Of a stretch of DNA of 64,000 bases, positions 1 through 12,900 are shown one piece after another (within the stretch, counting starts at the first letter, position 1; the number at the start of each line of letters is the position of its first letter). Position numbers and translations under genes: made by a program. Location: NCBI GenBank assembly GCA_013433145.1, contig CM024182.1, forward strand, positions 1,523,501-1,587,500. Reading direction: 5' to 3'. The notes under the pieces are model-generated. The model was given only the letters and a program-made list of their open reading frames with translations. It searched no databases and was not told the DNA's origin. The DNA comes from Ascaris suum (Eukaryota; Nematoda; Chromadorea; Rhabditida; Ascarididae).

Positions 1-198
1 AAGCAAATCTCTTTTTTTGGATCAATACGTTTAAAAAAAAATTACCTTTTCAAATTTCGATGAGATTCTTTTGCATTACTACAAATCAGTCCATCTTTGT
101 CATTGCCTTCAGCATTAACTTAGGTCTTAATTTAATTCAATCTTCAATCATATGGCTTTCAAACATCCAAATAATTATATTATCAATACATTCATTAA

Positions 199-201
<3 letters not shown>

Positions 202-275
<74 letters not shown>
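202..275. repeat. (TA)n microsatellite
   Basis: About 37 uninterrupted TA units. The Ile-Tyr open frames over it are artefacts. Confidence 0.98.
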
Positions 276-277
<2 letters not shown>

Positions 278-2739
278 AACCATCAACAATCTCCACGTTC
301 ACATAACCGGTGCTTAATCGAGCCAAACATTACAGATCTCTTTCGATCATATTAGATTATATCTACGCCATCTTTCAATATCACCCACCGTTTCATGCAC
401 ATAGAGTGGTAAAATTTCCATGCATTTTGCATCTAGTCGGGTCCAAATTTCACACCAATCGATTCACAAAGATCAAGATTTTCATGGAACGCCTATATGA
501 ACCGCAAATAATAGTTAAAATACGTATGCATTATTCCACATATATCCTTTTATTAAGTTTTAAAAATAGGTGAATGAAATGTAAAAGCATGTATTGTGTC
601 ACATTCTCTGGCGCATTTTTCCATTTATTCATTGCAGAAATTTATGCATACTTCTAAAAACAATTATTTTCGAATATAATATAAATTCTAATCGCTATTC
701 TCAATATCAATTAATCATAAATTTACGAGAATAGTATACACAAACTATTGATAAAAATTTTAAAAAATTGTTAAAAACTTTTCAAAAAAACAGTAATAAA
801 ACTTAATCATATATTCCATGAAAACCTATACTCTTAAAATTACTTCCAACTTCCTAAAAGTTGAAATTTAATTTAAAAAAAAAAGAAAAAAACAAAGAAT
901 TTTATGAAGTACCTGGATTTGTTTGTTGTGCGAAAGCATCTGAGACTTTTGAGCGAAAAACAAAATAGTAATAACGATTAACGTGAAGAAATTGCCTACA
1001 ATATAAATCACTCGCAAGAAATCAAACAAATATCATTGTAATAATTCGTCAATTATTAATGATGCAAAACCCCTATTTCGCCTATCATATGAGATGCTTT
1101 TCTCTATGACTCATTAAACGCATTATTTTATACTATATGCAAAGTACACTATTGCAATTCGTTTTCAAGTAGAACTTCAATTAGAGGGGATCATATGAAA
1201 GGAAAAAAAAATATGTGGCGCCCGGACATATGCGCCAATACTCTTCCAGATTTTCATAGTTCTGCAATAAAAGCGAGCGAAAGTGTAAGACAAATCGGTT
1301 TGATGGCAGCCTCAAATCGACCAACATAAGTGCTGTGAACAATTAGTAGGATGTATTTATATATGCAAATTTCGGTCTAAAGAGCTATCGTTACTTCGGT
1401 ACTATACGAAGCCTTTCATATTCGTGTTTCATTAGCACTGCTGAAATCTATTAGCAGTCAACAAGTTTCTTCCGTTAAAACGGTTTAGAGCTTTCCGTTT
1501 CGGTTTTTTTTTTCCGTTTTTCTTTCTTATATATTATCGACAATCAAAAATATCGGAAATAAACTAATTAATTCATTGAACAAAGTTGATTAATAAAGGT
1601 AATTTTATTATTGCAAAGGCAATAAAGGTAACAAAGGTAATATTAATGATCCTAGTTCAAGCGTCTATGATCTCCTGTAAACATGTTATCAGGTGTATAT
1701 ACCTTGCACAATAATCGCTCGAAAATCGCCACATAATCCGCCAGAATTGTTGATCGATAAAACACTACGAATCAAGTGCCTCGTCGATTTATCATGTCCA
1801 GTGAAAATATTTACCCAAGCTTAACACTTGAATTATATGAAAATTATGATACGTAATCATCAAAGAAGACTAGGTGACACTTTAGTACGAAACTGTTGTA
1901 TAGGAAAAATCAATGAAAAAAAAACCTCATAAAACGTTGCTTAGGCTAGGTTTGTTGCGATAAACAATACAATGATGTTAAATAAAACTTGATGGGGGTG
2001 GAGGGGAGAGGAGGTGGAAAGCGGCGAGAGCGGAAAGAGGAGGGAGGGGGCAAGATGGGGATATCGGCATATCTAAAAGCGGTCATACATTCATCATTAA
2101 GAGTTTTTAATGAAGATATCAAAAGTTGGTAGAGTTGACATTTTCAATCAATCAACAAGCAGATCTATTTATTCTCAAAGGATGTATAAATTTTAAAAAC
2201 AAACAAACAAAAACTTAATAAATGAAATAAATAAATCGGAACACTAATATAGCATTAGCGTTGCGATTGGTGATTGTGGTGTTGAGAGGATCGAATCTCA
2301 ACAGAAATGAGGTGGAGATAACCATCCAACGACGTTGATAGGCAATAGCATAAGGAAGTTACTCAAAACATCGCAGTATTTCAGATTTGCTTTAATTCAT
2401 TCAATTTGAAACACTTTTCTCGTTTCATCTTTTAAAAATCGTGCATTCCCCTTCTCCGGTAACCCCCTTTCCCCTTCCCCCTATCCGAAGTTTTGCGGTG
2501 ATGCAAGTACTTACGGAATTCATATTATTCGCTCGTCGTGGCTCTTTTTTTTTTGCATCCTACGTGTTGCGTATGGCGCTGAAGATCCAAACCAAGATAT
2601 CTATTTGTAATCTAACATTGCACACTTTTACTCGTATAGTCGATTCTCGTTCGTTGTTCTTCACATAACAACATTAACCGACTCCTGTGTTGACATGAAG
2701 CGTATTTATGACGAGCTTCAGCCCGTCAAATTCAGTTCT

Positions 2740-2967
2740 TCATTCGTTAGTCTTCACTCGACAGTCTCCACATCGATAGCATTTTTTGTCACCCTTACTT
2801 CTCGCCGTTCTAGTCGTCTTGGGAGCTGTGGTGCTCCACAACAAACAGCTTTCAATATTTTCGTGCTCCTTCACATTCCATACTCGGCATCCGTCTTCAA
2901 CGTCGCCGCCACTAGAGTCACAACAATTGGCGGCTAGAGATACACCACAAAAGCAGAATAAATATCG
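2740..2967 (-). CDS. Cysteine-rich open frame, possible exon of a secreted protein
   Basis: A 75-codon minus-strand open frame without its own ATG, in a locally GC-richer patch. It starts with a short hydrophobic, Cys-containing stretch (FCFCGVSLA), then NCCDSSGGDVEDGC, VWNVKEHENIESCLLW and CYRCGDC before a TGA. The spaced cysteines suggest a small disulphide-bonded extracellular domain. No family is recognised and a start exon was not found. Two plus-strand frames over the same patch are also open (for example LSPLLLAVLVVLGAVV from 2786), so strand and reality are uncertain. Confidence 0.25.
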   Translation of the reverse strand, partial: RYLFCFCGVSLAANCCDSSGGDVEDGCRVWNVKEHENIESCLLWSTTAPKTTRTARSKGDKKCYRCGDCRVKTNE

Positions 2968-3880
2968 CTACCTTATTCAAATGCCAAAAGAAAAAAAAAA
3001 ATAAAGCCCTCCAATTCTATCGAGTTTACAATGTTCAATAATCCCGATCATATGACCCAATAATACAAACACTACGATGTTTTTCAAACGAGGATGTTAG
3101 TACTCAATTGAAGAGGCACCAAAAAAAAAGATTTTTTTGGAAAGTTGCCAAAATTCTCGCAAAGAATTGCGACTATTTGAATTTGTTGGATTAACTTTGA
3201 AAAAATTTCCTAACTTCTAAGTTGATTTTTAAAAAAATAATATAATTAATTAACTAGTTGAAAGATACAATTAAAGATATATTTATTAAATATTTACGGA
3301 TATTTTATTGTAATTTGCGAGTTATTTTTTTGTGTGTGTGAAAATGAAGCTTTTACCGGAAATATTAATAAAACTTGGTTGACTAATGCAGCACAAAAGC
3401 TTCATTCTTGAAATTCTTATGAAATAAATTTGAAGTTTATAGAAAGGTTGGAGAAAGTTGGAAAAGGTTGATTATTCGCAATTGGAAACCGGATGTGTCG
3501 TTAGATATTGATGTTGAAATTTCAAATAGTCGTTAAGGGAACAGAGCCATGTCGATGTACGTTCAAGATCCCCAACGATTTTTTTTTTGGTGTTGCGATC
3601 TCGAAAATTTCTATTGTTTGTATTCATTTGTTATGTAGTTCTTTGATGTTTCCCACCAGGTATATGCGTTCTCAAAGGTTTTCTTTTATTTCTGCATCTA
3701 TTTGCATGTCGATAATATCCTCACAACTTCAATTAATCGTGTATTAAGGGTAGTAATAATGCACCACTGTGACATGTCAATGCTATCAGCCTTCACCTCA
3801 GTATCACCTATCACGCACATCTTTCATTGTTGCTACTGACCCCTATATTTGATTAATTAAAGGTATCAAAAAGGTTTCTA

Positions 3881-3930
3881 AACCTTGCAGGTAGCGATGC
3901 CACTTGTACGGGAAAAAGAATAAACCGGAA
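3881..3930 (+). promoter_or_regulatory. 5' leader acceptor and short upstream ORF before the LRPPRC-like start
   Basis: A good 3' splice site (aaccttgcag, ending at 3890) lies 40 nt upstream of the chosen ATG at 3931 and could receive a spliced leader or an upstream non-coding exon. Between them an ATG at 3897 opens a 9-codon ORF (MPLVREKE-stop, 3897-3923) that ends 7 nt before the main start. It could dampen translation if it is in the mRNA. The leader boundary is inferred from sequence alone. Confidence 0.35.
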
Positions 3931-6900
3931 ATGACACCTGCCAGAAATAAACTGTTGCATCTTCGACTAGCAGCATCTCTATCGTTAGCATTCTCAACGA
4001 ATGCGATACGTAATGTATCTGCATCAACGAGTGCCGAAAAATTCCCTCTCAAAGACAGACGTCTTCTGAAGCGAGGCGACTTCATTGGCGTTCGACCACA
4101 TAATCCGAAGGTCTATCTTTCAATTAAGCTTATATAACTTATAAAATGATAAGTTTGTAAGGTTGGATTTTAATACTTATAAGAAAGTTATTCGAATCGA
4201 GGATTAATTCCAGCAAATTTCTGCCGAAGTATTTTAAAAAGATAACGTAAAGAAATATATGTAGATAGATTGCATTAAATTATATAGGTAAATCAACAAT
4301 CTTTTTATTCTTGGCCTTAGAGCACTTTTTATATCCTTCATCTCTTATGTACAATTTTATTTTCGATTGGTCATTGTAATTGTTGCCAATTTTTTTGGGA
4401 ATTTTTATGTGGTCAAATCATTTGTTCATCGAGTTTGAAGAAGTAGCATCTGACTTTGCAATTTAACTGTTCACCGAAACATGGTCATCGGTCATCTTTT
4501 GGTCATTTAATTCAATCCTCTCTACTGGAGAGCCGAGGATGACCCGTTGTTTTTGGATAACCTCTGTCCTAATTACAATGATGCATTAAGGTCGAATTAA
4601 GTTCGAATCCTGAGGTTGTCATCACACGACTTCATCAACAAATGATACGAAATCTTCGCGTAAATGGGGAAATATTTCTTCGCGATGTGCTTTCAAGAAT
4701 TGAAAATAAAGATCGTAAGTATTAAAAACTCGAGTTTTCATCACTGAATCAATTAGAAGTAGTCGGATATGTTTTCTGGGAATATTTAGTCGGGATATTT
4801 TTTGTGGGGAAAATACTTGAAAAGGAAAGAAGATGATTGACTAAAAATATCCGATAATTTAGCGCTGTTCATCTTTATAATTCAACTTTTATTATAAGTA
4901 TGGAAAACTTCATATAAATCATATATCACTCTTTTTGTTTTTTTTTTTTTGGCTGAATTATTTTCTCCTAAACATATTTCTTCCGAGTGATATGACATTT
5001 GAAAGCTTCTATATATCAGATATATAAGCAAAGATTTTTTTTTTCGAGAAGAAATTATTAAATATTTCTTCGAATTTGGTGAAAAGATTTGAAAGATTTT
5101 ATTATAAAATAATTTAATTATTAATCTTTTGATGTTTATTTAATTATAATCCTTTGTCCCACTTTGTTATATTCTTTGAAATATGGATTCATCTCTCAAC
5201 TTTGCTGAGAGAAAAAAAAACCTACTTGCTATCTCATTAAGTTATATTAAATGCTGTTTTGTGGATATTTATTTGTATTGCTTCTTTTTATTTATCTATT
5301 TTTTCTCTTTATTAATGCTTATATTCATATAGTTTTATATGTTTCATCGTTTCAAAACATTGAAATCATATAAAATAGAAATATTTATTTTATTTTTACT
5401 TTTTGAATGATTGTTAGAGAGATTTTGGGAAAACACGCCAACACTTAACACGATGTGCATTTTTTTCTTAAATTATCAAAAATATTGTAATAATAACTAC
5501 AAAAAGTTATTTCTTAAGCCATTGACTAGGCAAATCTTTTTTTATCAATAAAAAAAAATCTTGCTTTCCTACCCGCACGGTTAGTTGAAAAGATCTTTTG
5601 CTATCACATCGTCGCTGAGACTCTTACATCATCGGATCCATATACAAGCCCTCATAAGTTTCCAATCAATCGATCGATAATGAAGAAGTGACCACCCTCT
5701 CTCCCTTTGTTTTGCAAATTTGAACATTATTTTTCAGGTATTTTTAGAAGATTTTATTTTTAGGTGAAATGATCTCTGTATTACGGCGTTCTCCGTCTCG
5801 ATATATTCCCCTTCTTATTAGTATGTGTGGATATTCGATGTCTGATGTTACGAATGATGGAAGGATGTTGATACTTAATCGACTATGGAATGCAATTCTT
5901 GAAAACGGTATATTTGCGCATTTAATCCCCTCTAAATTTGGTACCATTCAAGAAGAGAAACTACTAAAATCAATTTAGATGTCAATAAAAGAAATTTTCA
6001 AATTTAGCAAATTTAATTGCTTTTACTTCCGTAATAAAACTATAATTATAATGTTACCATTGGATTTAAGATTCTTTAATAATCGTTTCAATCGTTGCTC
6101 TTCAACGGTGTAATTGCGTATGTAATTTGCGATAGCTTTAATTTATGAGAGCAACTAATCAGAATTAAGCTGTAGGCCATTGACTTACTTAACATCTTAT
6201 ATTGCCGGTTTTTTACTCGTAGTTACTCCTTTCTATCACAGGTGTATTTCGGATTGGAATAAAGGTGAGGATTGCAAGCATCCTCACTGGTCCGTTGGCT
6301 GATACGAAAGTCTTGAACGATCGGCATGGACAAGCAATCTGGTCGATTCGCTTCTTTATAGCATTGAAATATTTCAGAATTTCCGTTGGATATAAATTCA
6401 TTTAATTGTCGCCTATCGGCATTTATTGAAAACGAATATGAATTCGATGCATGGGAAATGTTGAACGAAGCGGAAGTGAAACTGAATTTATCCGTTGATA
6501 TCAGTACGTTCAATAGACTTATTCAGAGATTATCTCTAGGTGGCAATATCAACGCAATAAAGTTGGTATTTTTATTTACTTAATGAGTGGATCCTTTACT
6601 TGAATGCATATCATTAATCGATAGATAAAGTGTTTAACTATAATGCTTAGGAAATGAGTTCACTTCCATTTTTGAGCACACCGCAAAGATCACCGTTTAG
6701 TGATGATGTAAATCCGATAGTTGGACGGATCAGCGGTAGATGTATCGTTGCGATTCCCATAATTTTTTTTTTTGGAGAGAATTTCCTGATAATCCGATAT
6801 TAGTATATCATGGTTATATTAATAAATAAATGAACATTATTTATGTATATATGAATAGATATTTTGCATCTTAATTGCAAGAAAAAGATAAGAAAAAATT

Positions 6901-9900
6901 GAATTATCATATTATCATATAAGAATTTGCTTTTGAAATGACATCGAGTTATTCATCAAAATAAATAAGTTACAATTTTGAATGTGAATTTAATAGTTTT
7001 ATAGACGTTAAAGTGAGCAATGTAAGAGTAATCATAGATAAATCATATCATTCTTTCTTATATAATAGCGTTCAAATAAAGAATATCATTATATTACCTA
7101 ACTAAATTAATGCTTTGAATAAGCATCAAATATCTATGATAGTTGACCTGAAATTGAATAGATGCCATAATGCGCAGTGATTAAGCAATTAGAATTGTGG
7201 AAAGCAATTGGTTGAATTTTGTTGTTGTTGTTGTTGTTGTTGTTGAAAAAAATTCTGCTATAGATTTGTTGAATTTTCTATTTCCGGCACTTCTATCATC
7301 GATGCATAATTCAAATCTTTGGCTAATTCTAGCAAATAATCTCTTTTTGTGATCATATGCCATATTTTTGTTTTCTGATTATTTTTAACACTTTAATAAT
7401 GGATGCATCTATGATTTTGAATATTTTTATGCGAGAAATTCGGCTTAAAAATTTGATTGGTAGGAAAATTTTAAAGAATTGAAATCTTTTTCTTATTTTC
7501 TTTTTTTTTTATTTTCAGTTTCTATTTCAGGCTAATGATTTAGCAATATTGAAAGAAAATTTCAAGAAAAAAAAATTTCTTTATGATTGAAATGAAATAT
7601 TTTGTAGAGCGATGATTTATGAAATGGGAAGACATGGCGTTATGTTTGATTCTTTTGTGAATTTTTCACTCGTTTATTGTTTTGCATTACGAGGAAATTA
7701 TGAAAAAGCCGACGCACTTGTAAAGGTTAGTTATTTTACTCGTTATATTTCTCGTATTCCTCTAGACTCATATATAGAGAATGAGGTGAAATAGGAAGAT
7801 CAAGGAATAATAGGCAAGTGTCATTGATTGACCTGAAAAGCTCCGAGTTCTACAATGGTTTACGCCTCCATCACTTATCTCTATGAAAGTCACCTGTACA
7901 ATTCGAGACCTTCCAATTTTATTTATCATTTCATGTCTCCCCTCTTACTTAGCACTCTTATGTTTATACGTGCGTGCATACATTTACCAACGATCTGTAG
8001 GTTTTTTTTTTTTTGAGGGATGATGGAGGAAAAAGAAATAAGAGTCTTTGAAAACCTATCGATTTGCCTTGTTTCATGGTGATGTGGAATATCGTTTTGT
8101 CTCTTCTAGCAATCGGCGGAAAAATATGGTGATGAAATATTACCACGAGTTTATTCGGCTAATATACGAGCAGCAGCAACTCGTGGTGATGTGGATAGAT
8201 TAGCGAAGGTAGGTTTATTTGTAATTCTCCTTTTATAATCGCACTTTCTCTTTTTTAATTTAAGCGGAAATATTTTCTAAGTTTTTTTTTTTGCAAATAG
8301 AATTCATAAAATGTTTTTCTCGTTCGGTGTAATTCAAACTTCAACAATTATCCTCTTCGATAAGTTAGCGTTGAATAGATAATATCAGGTAAATGAATTT
8401 CATAAAGTTGTCTGAGTTTCTAATCATAAAGGTACTTCGCACTGCAATAATATTTCGACCTGGTATAACGACAACTAAAGAGCGTTATGCGTTGAATATT
8501 CCCTATGAGAGTGTCTTTGAAACAATTTGGATTCTATCGAAGAAGAGTATTGATGGAGGTGGACGAGAACATGAAACGATATGTACACAGGTATACACTT
8601 CAAAGATTTCCTTATTTCTTCTCAAAAATTTTGAAAATAAAGGAAAAACGATATATTATGAAATATGAATATCTATATTTATATATTCTCATACAATGAC
8701 GGTTAAGTGGTATAATTTTACCTCGAAAAGTATGCGAAGTTATGAAGGTTAGATTTGCCATTGTATTTTTTAGAAGAAATTTGCATATTTCATTTTGTTA
8801 TATATGACGAAAAGATGTTGAATATTTCCATCGTCTAAAATATATGTAAATTTTTATTTTAATTGATAACATTTGATATTTTAAAAGAAATCTTATCATT
8901 TGATTCGATAAGTTGAAGCATTATGAAAACTTAATGATTTCCATAATGAGAAAATGGTGATGACAATGGTCATATGGCTTATAACCATAGCTTCTTATGT
9001 TAATTTTGAAATATTGCATAAATTATTATCTGTAGTTTTTGTATATCTCATAGATTCTTCATATTATGAGATATCTCTATTCCATAATAGGCTACCTTGA
9101 TTTTACCTGCAATTTATGAATATATAAACTATAATAAACGTTCGTCCTCGAATTTACGTCTGTTTCCGATTGAATACCCCAATAGTCAATCGATCGGATT
9201 GTGTGATGACTGCAGCAATCACATTTATTTTGGAATTTATATGCTAGTTATCACCTCTTCGATAAATGTACCACCTCAGATTATGTCTGCCATATATTGT
9301 ATAAGAGGATAGGGAGAAATTTTTTCTACGACTATGTTTTACCTCGCCGAGAAATTGTGAAAATTTTCAAGTCGTATCCGCTATAGATTCGTTAAAATTT
9401 TTTAAAAACTTATAAGCATATTTTCTTATATAAATGGCATTTCATAGTTTTGATTGAGAATAGCGGCTGGCTACGAGAGAATTAGAGACTTTTCTATGCA
9501 TCTAGAATTATAGGATTGAAAAGAATCTCTCGAAATGATGCTCGAAATTCTCTAATTATCCGCACAATACCGGTTTAAACATTTCATTATGCATGTTGTT
9601 TGCAGGTTTAATTTCCATTCTTCTAAGGAAAACCGTTCATTTTTAAATGATCAGCTGCTGTGATGATCCATGAATCGTAAATTATGCGTGCTGAGATGTG
9701 TCATCGTGTATTTTTATCCCATAGTTGTACAATTTTTGGATAACCTGGAATTAATTTCGGAATGTATTGTATTACCGGGAAATACTGTGGATATTTCCGA
9801 GGAGAATGAGTGGGTTTTTCTAGCAAGTCATAGAGATAAAGTAAGTGTGAAATAACAAGCTTATTGAAGAGAGTAGTTTAGGTAAAGAGTAGATTACGTA

Positions 9901-12900
9901 ACTGTAATACAGTTAACTTTGAGATGTTAGAGCATACGATTCGTCGTAGTGGTTTCTTCAAGTATTTGTATCGTGAAGTGGAACGACATATTTGCCATAG
10001 ACGTTATTACTCGGCGGCGATGCTTCTTGAAGAGGTGAAACGAGTTCGTGATTGCCTGGCAAATCAAGATAGAACACGTATGCATTTATATGTTTTGGGG
10101 TTTACGTTCGTTTATTAAGTCTCTTTCACCGTTGAGGGAGGTCAAAGGTCAGGGCTTTCCTCTGGAAAAAAAAATTGCAATGATGAAGCGAAACTGTACT
10201 TACTCAAAAAATAAAAGCATTTTTGGTTATGAGTATTGATATTTTACACAAAGATATAATTTGAATAATTTATATAAGTTTAAATAATTTACCTATATAA
10301 GGGTTTTGATATAGAAATAGGTAAAGCACTTTCCAAAGAAATGATCAAAAAGGAGAATTTACAAATCGTTTGCTTTCTGATGATGCTATTTGAACGTTTC
10401 AGTTTATACGAACAAGAAGAACATTTGTATCATTTGAACGAAAATGGGGCTAACCTATCCTACTTCTACTTTCCTCCTCCCCCTCCCTTCTTCCTTTCAC
10501 CATTTTCCATTCTCATAATATAGCTTGGACGGGACACCAATTTATTCGTATGTGTACCGGCTCCAAGTCCGTTATGTCTCTCTCCTCATAAAAGCATCCG
10601 GCCATTAACACCACACTACGTGAGATTATGACTATACCAGCATGTTTTATATGCCTTACTGTCATATATGTAAGACTTGAGGCTTATGGGGCTTTCGAAT
10701 TCGTTATGGATATTAGCTTCACAATTTCTAAGACAATGAACTATATGCAAATTTTTAAATTGTTCTTTTTCTCGCTATATCATATTTTCTGAATCTCACC
10801 AGTATGTAATAGGATGAGTTTGCATTCGACCGTCTGCAATAGGTTTGTCAAGAATGCAAAAATAAGAAACAGTTCTTTTATATGAAAGTTCGGTGTAAAT
10901 TGTTTGCATTTATTTTGCAATTATTGTTTGCAATTCAATCAATAATAGATGCATACATTTGTCAAAGTGAGTAAGCTATTTACAATCACAATATTTTTAT
11001 CAAAAGCAGTGATTGTTTTCTAATGGAACATTTAATAAAATTTCAGTGTTTTTAAAACAATTGATGGCACGTTTCGGTAATGAAATGGTCGTAAATGAGG
11101 TGTCTTCAACGAAAATGAAAGAAATTGCTAATCGAATCACTGCCCGACTTGGACAAAGGTTTTCCAATTTTTCATAGCGCTTTTTTGTCTTGGTGGTTAG
11201 TATGTGTTGTACTGCTGCCGTGTGGTCTAGAAGAGACGGGGAGAGTGGAAGAAGTTTGATGAAGCAACAGAACTGGGGTAATGAACACGGCAGCAGTTAA
11301 AAACCACCGGTATAACTGAGTATACGCGTAAAAGCTGACGGGTTTGAAATACGCAGCTACAGAAGTAGAGAAACGGAGAAATATAATGGGACAGAGAAGA
11401 ATAGATATCACCGAGGTCGATCTATGCAAAATTTACTTCCAGCGCGGTCGTTCATCACAACAATATGTAAGAAAGTTTGTGTATTGTTCAATACCTGTGA
11501 AGGTGAGAGTATTTTTTCATTGGATGTTAGAATTTTTCTTGGCTCATAAGATTTGATTGTGGAGTTATTTTTCTCTTGGAGGTTTTCTTTTTCTTTCAGA
11601 AATATCGCATAAGGGGATTTCTATTTGATATTAAACGATATTCTTTTTTAGCTGCAATAATGTGATTTTCAGTGTTCGTTTCACGGATATGTTGTTGTAT
11701 TCGACATTAACATGTCGCCATATGAGTGCTGAAAAGAAATTCGAATATTTAAGTGAACTCATCGATATGGTTGATCAACGACGCGAAAGGATTCATTTAA
11801 TATTACCCCTACTTACATGGTGGGTTTTTTAAAGAAATCTTTCTTGAAACAACAAAGAGCGATTAATTTTTGCATAATGCGAGACGATATTATGGTGTCG
11901 AATTTTGCAAGCGTTTCGTAGATATCTTCGTTTTCCTCGTATATCTTTTTGCGTTGAGAAATCTGCACGAATGCTAATATTTAATGAAATAAAATAAACT
12001 TTGGGAGAAATAAGCAAAAAAGCCTAGGTGAGAAATAATTGAGAATAAAAATTATACCTCAAAGTACATTGAACAAAATTTGTTTAAAGTTAAAAGAAAT
12101 GATGGAAGAGAGGAAGTAGTGAGAGGAGAGAGGAGTTAATAAATAAGCAAGATGTGAATCGTTTCATCAATTCGTGTAAAAATTGTACCTTGATTATGGA
12201 ATATTTTCTGGTTTTATTGTTCAAGCTATTTACAAATATATTTTGTAGTTGTGAATCGTTGGCCGATCGCCTTAAAATGATATTTCGATGTTCGTCGATT
12301 GGTTATAAAGATATATCCGAGCTTGAAATTAGAATGCTTTCAAGGCTATTGTTGAATCCAATGTTCGGTTAGTTCACTCTTAAATGACATTAATTCCGAC
12401 GAAGGATTGGTCATTTGTTGATTTTTTGCTTCTTTTGTTTGTTTTTTTTTTGTGGGGGAGGGGGGGGTTGTAAAAGATGCGGGTGGACGAAGATATTGAG
12501 TGGTGTTTTTTTTAGTAAGTTTAATTGCTGTACTCTTAAGGTCTTTATTATATGTTTTGGCACTTCATTGTAGTTTTGGCCTGTTTTCTGTTGTCCATTT
12601 AGAGTATTTTCCCCTGCAAACTTCGGGAAATGAAGAGGCGTCAAATTTGATAGATATAATCGTTTCTCGAGAAGAACTTCAAAAATATAACTTTAAACTT
12701 ATCATTTCACTAGATGATAGTTAATTGATATACCAACTTATCAATTGATAAGGAAAAGGCTGTAAAAAGTTGTAAAGTTGTAACTAAGAGCATAAAATTT
12801 GAATTTAAGACCAGTTTGCAAGCCATGCTTTTCTCAGCATTTGATCTTATAAGCTATCATCAGCTTATCAGTTGTTGATTGGAGGCGCTTTTTCATGATA

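Larger units (their letters stand above)
1..3880. other. Left flank
   Basis: Apart from the (TA)n array and the cysteine-rich frame at 2740-2967, this is AT-rich non-coding sequence with a purine-rich patch at 1990-2050 (G/A-rich) and a small hairpin at 2280-2301 (GTTGAGA...TCTCAAC). No recognisable gene. Confidence 0.5.

Noticed and set aside
152..355. Ile-Tyr repeat frames over (TA)n arrays (also at 18.9-19.1, 53.0 and 63.0 kb for the AAAT array)
   Set aside because: Microsatellites stay open without coding.
1195..1329. 44-codon plus ORF (MKGKKNMWRPDICANTLP...)
   Set aside because: Composition is plausible but there are no splice sites, neighbours or homology to support it.
4591..4625. 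GTTCGAATCC as a tRNA B box
   Set aside because: It lies inside LRPPRC exon 2 and has no A box or cloverleaf partner.
8393..8668. The whole 91-codon frame as one LRPPRC exon, or VNEFHK joined to it by a 22-25 nt intron
   Set aside because: The frame has a TAA just before 8393, an intron that short is implausible, and the extra residues would break the close spacing match to vertebrate LRPPRC. A 73-76 nt intron to 8482 fits better.
11344..11556. Open frame inside an LRPPRC intron
   Set aside because: Exons 11047-11158 and 11673-11819 already join in phase, and this frame has no pyrimidine-tract acceptor.
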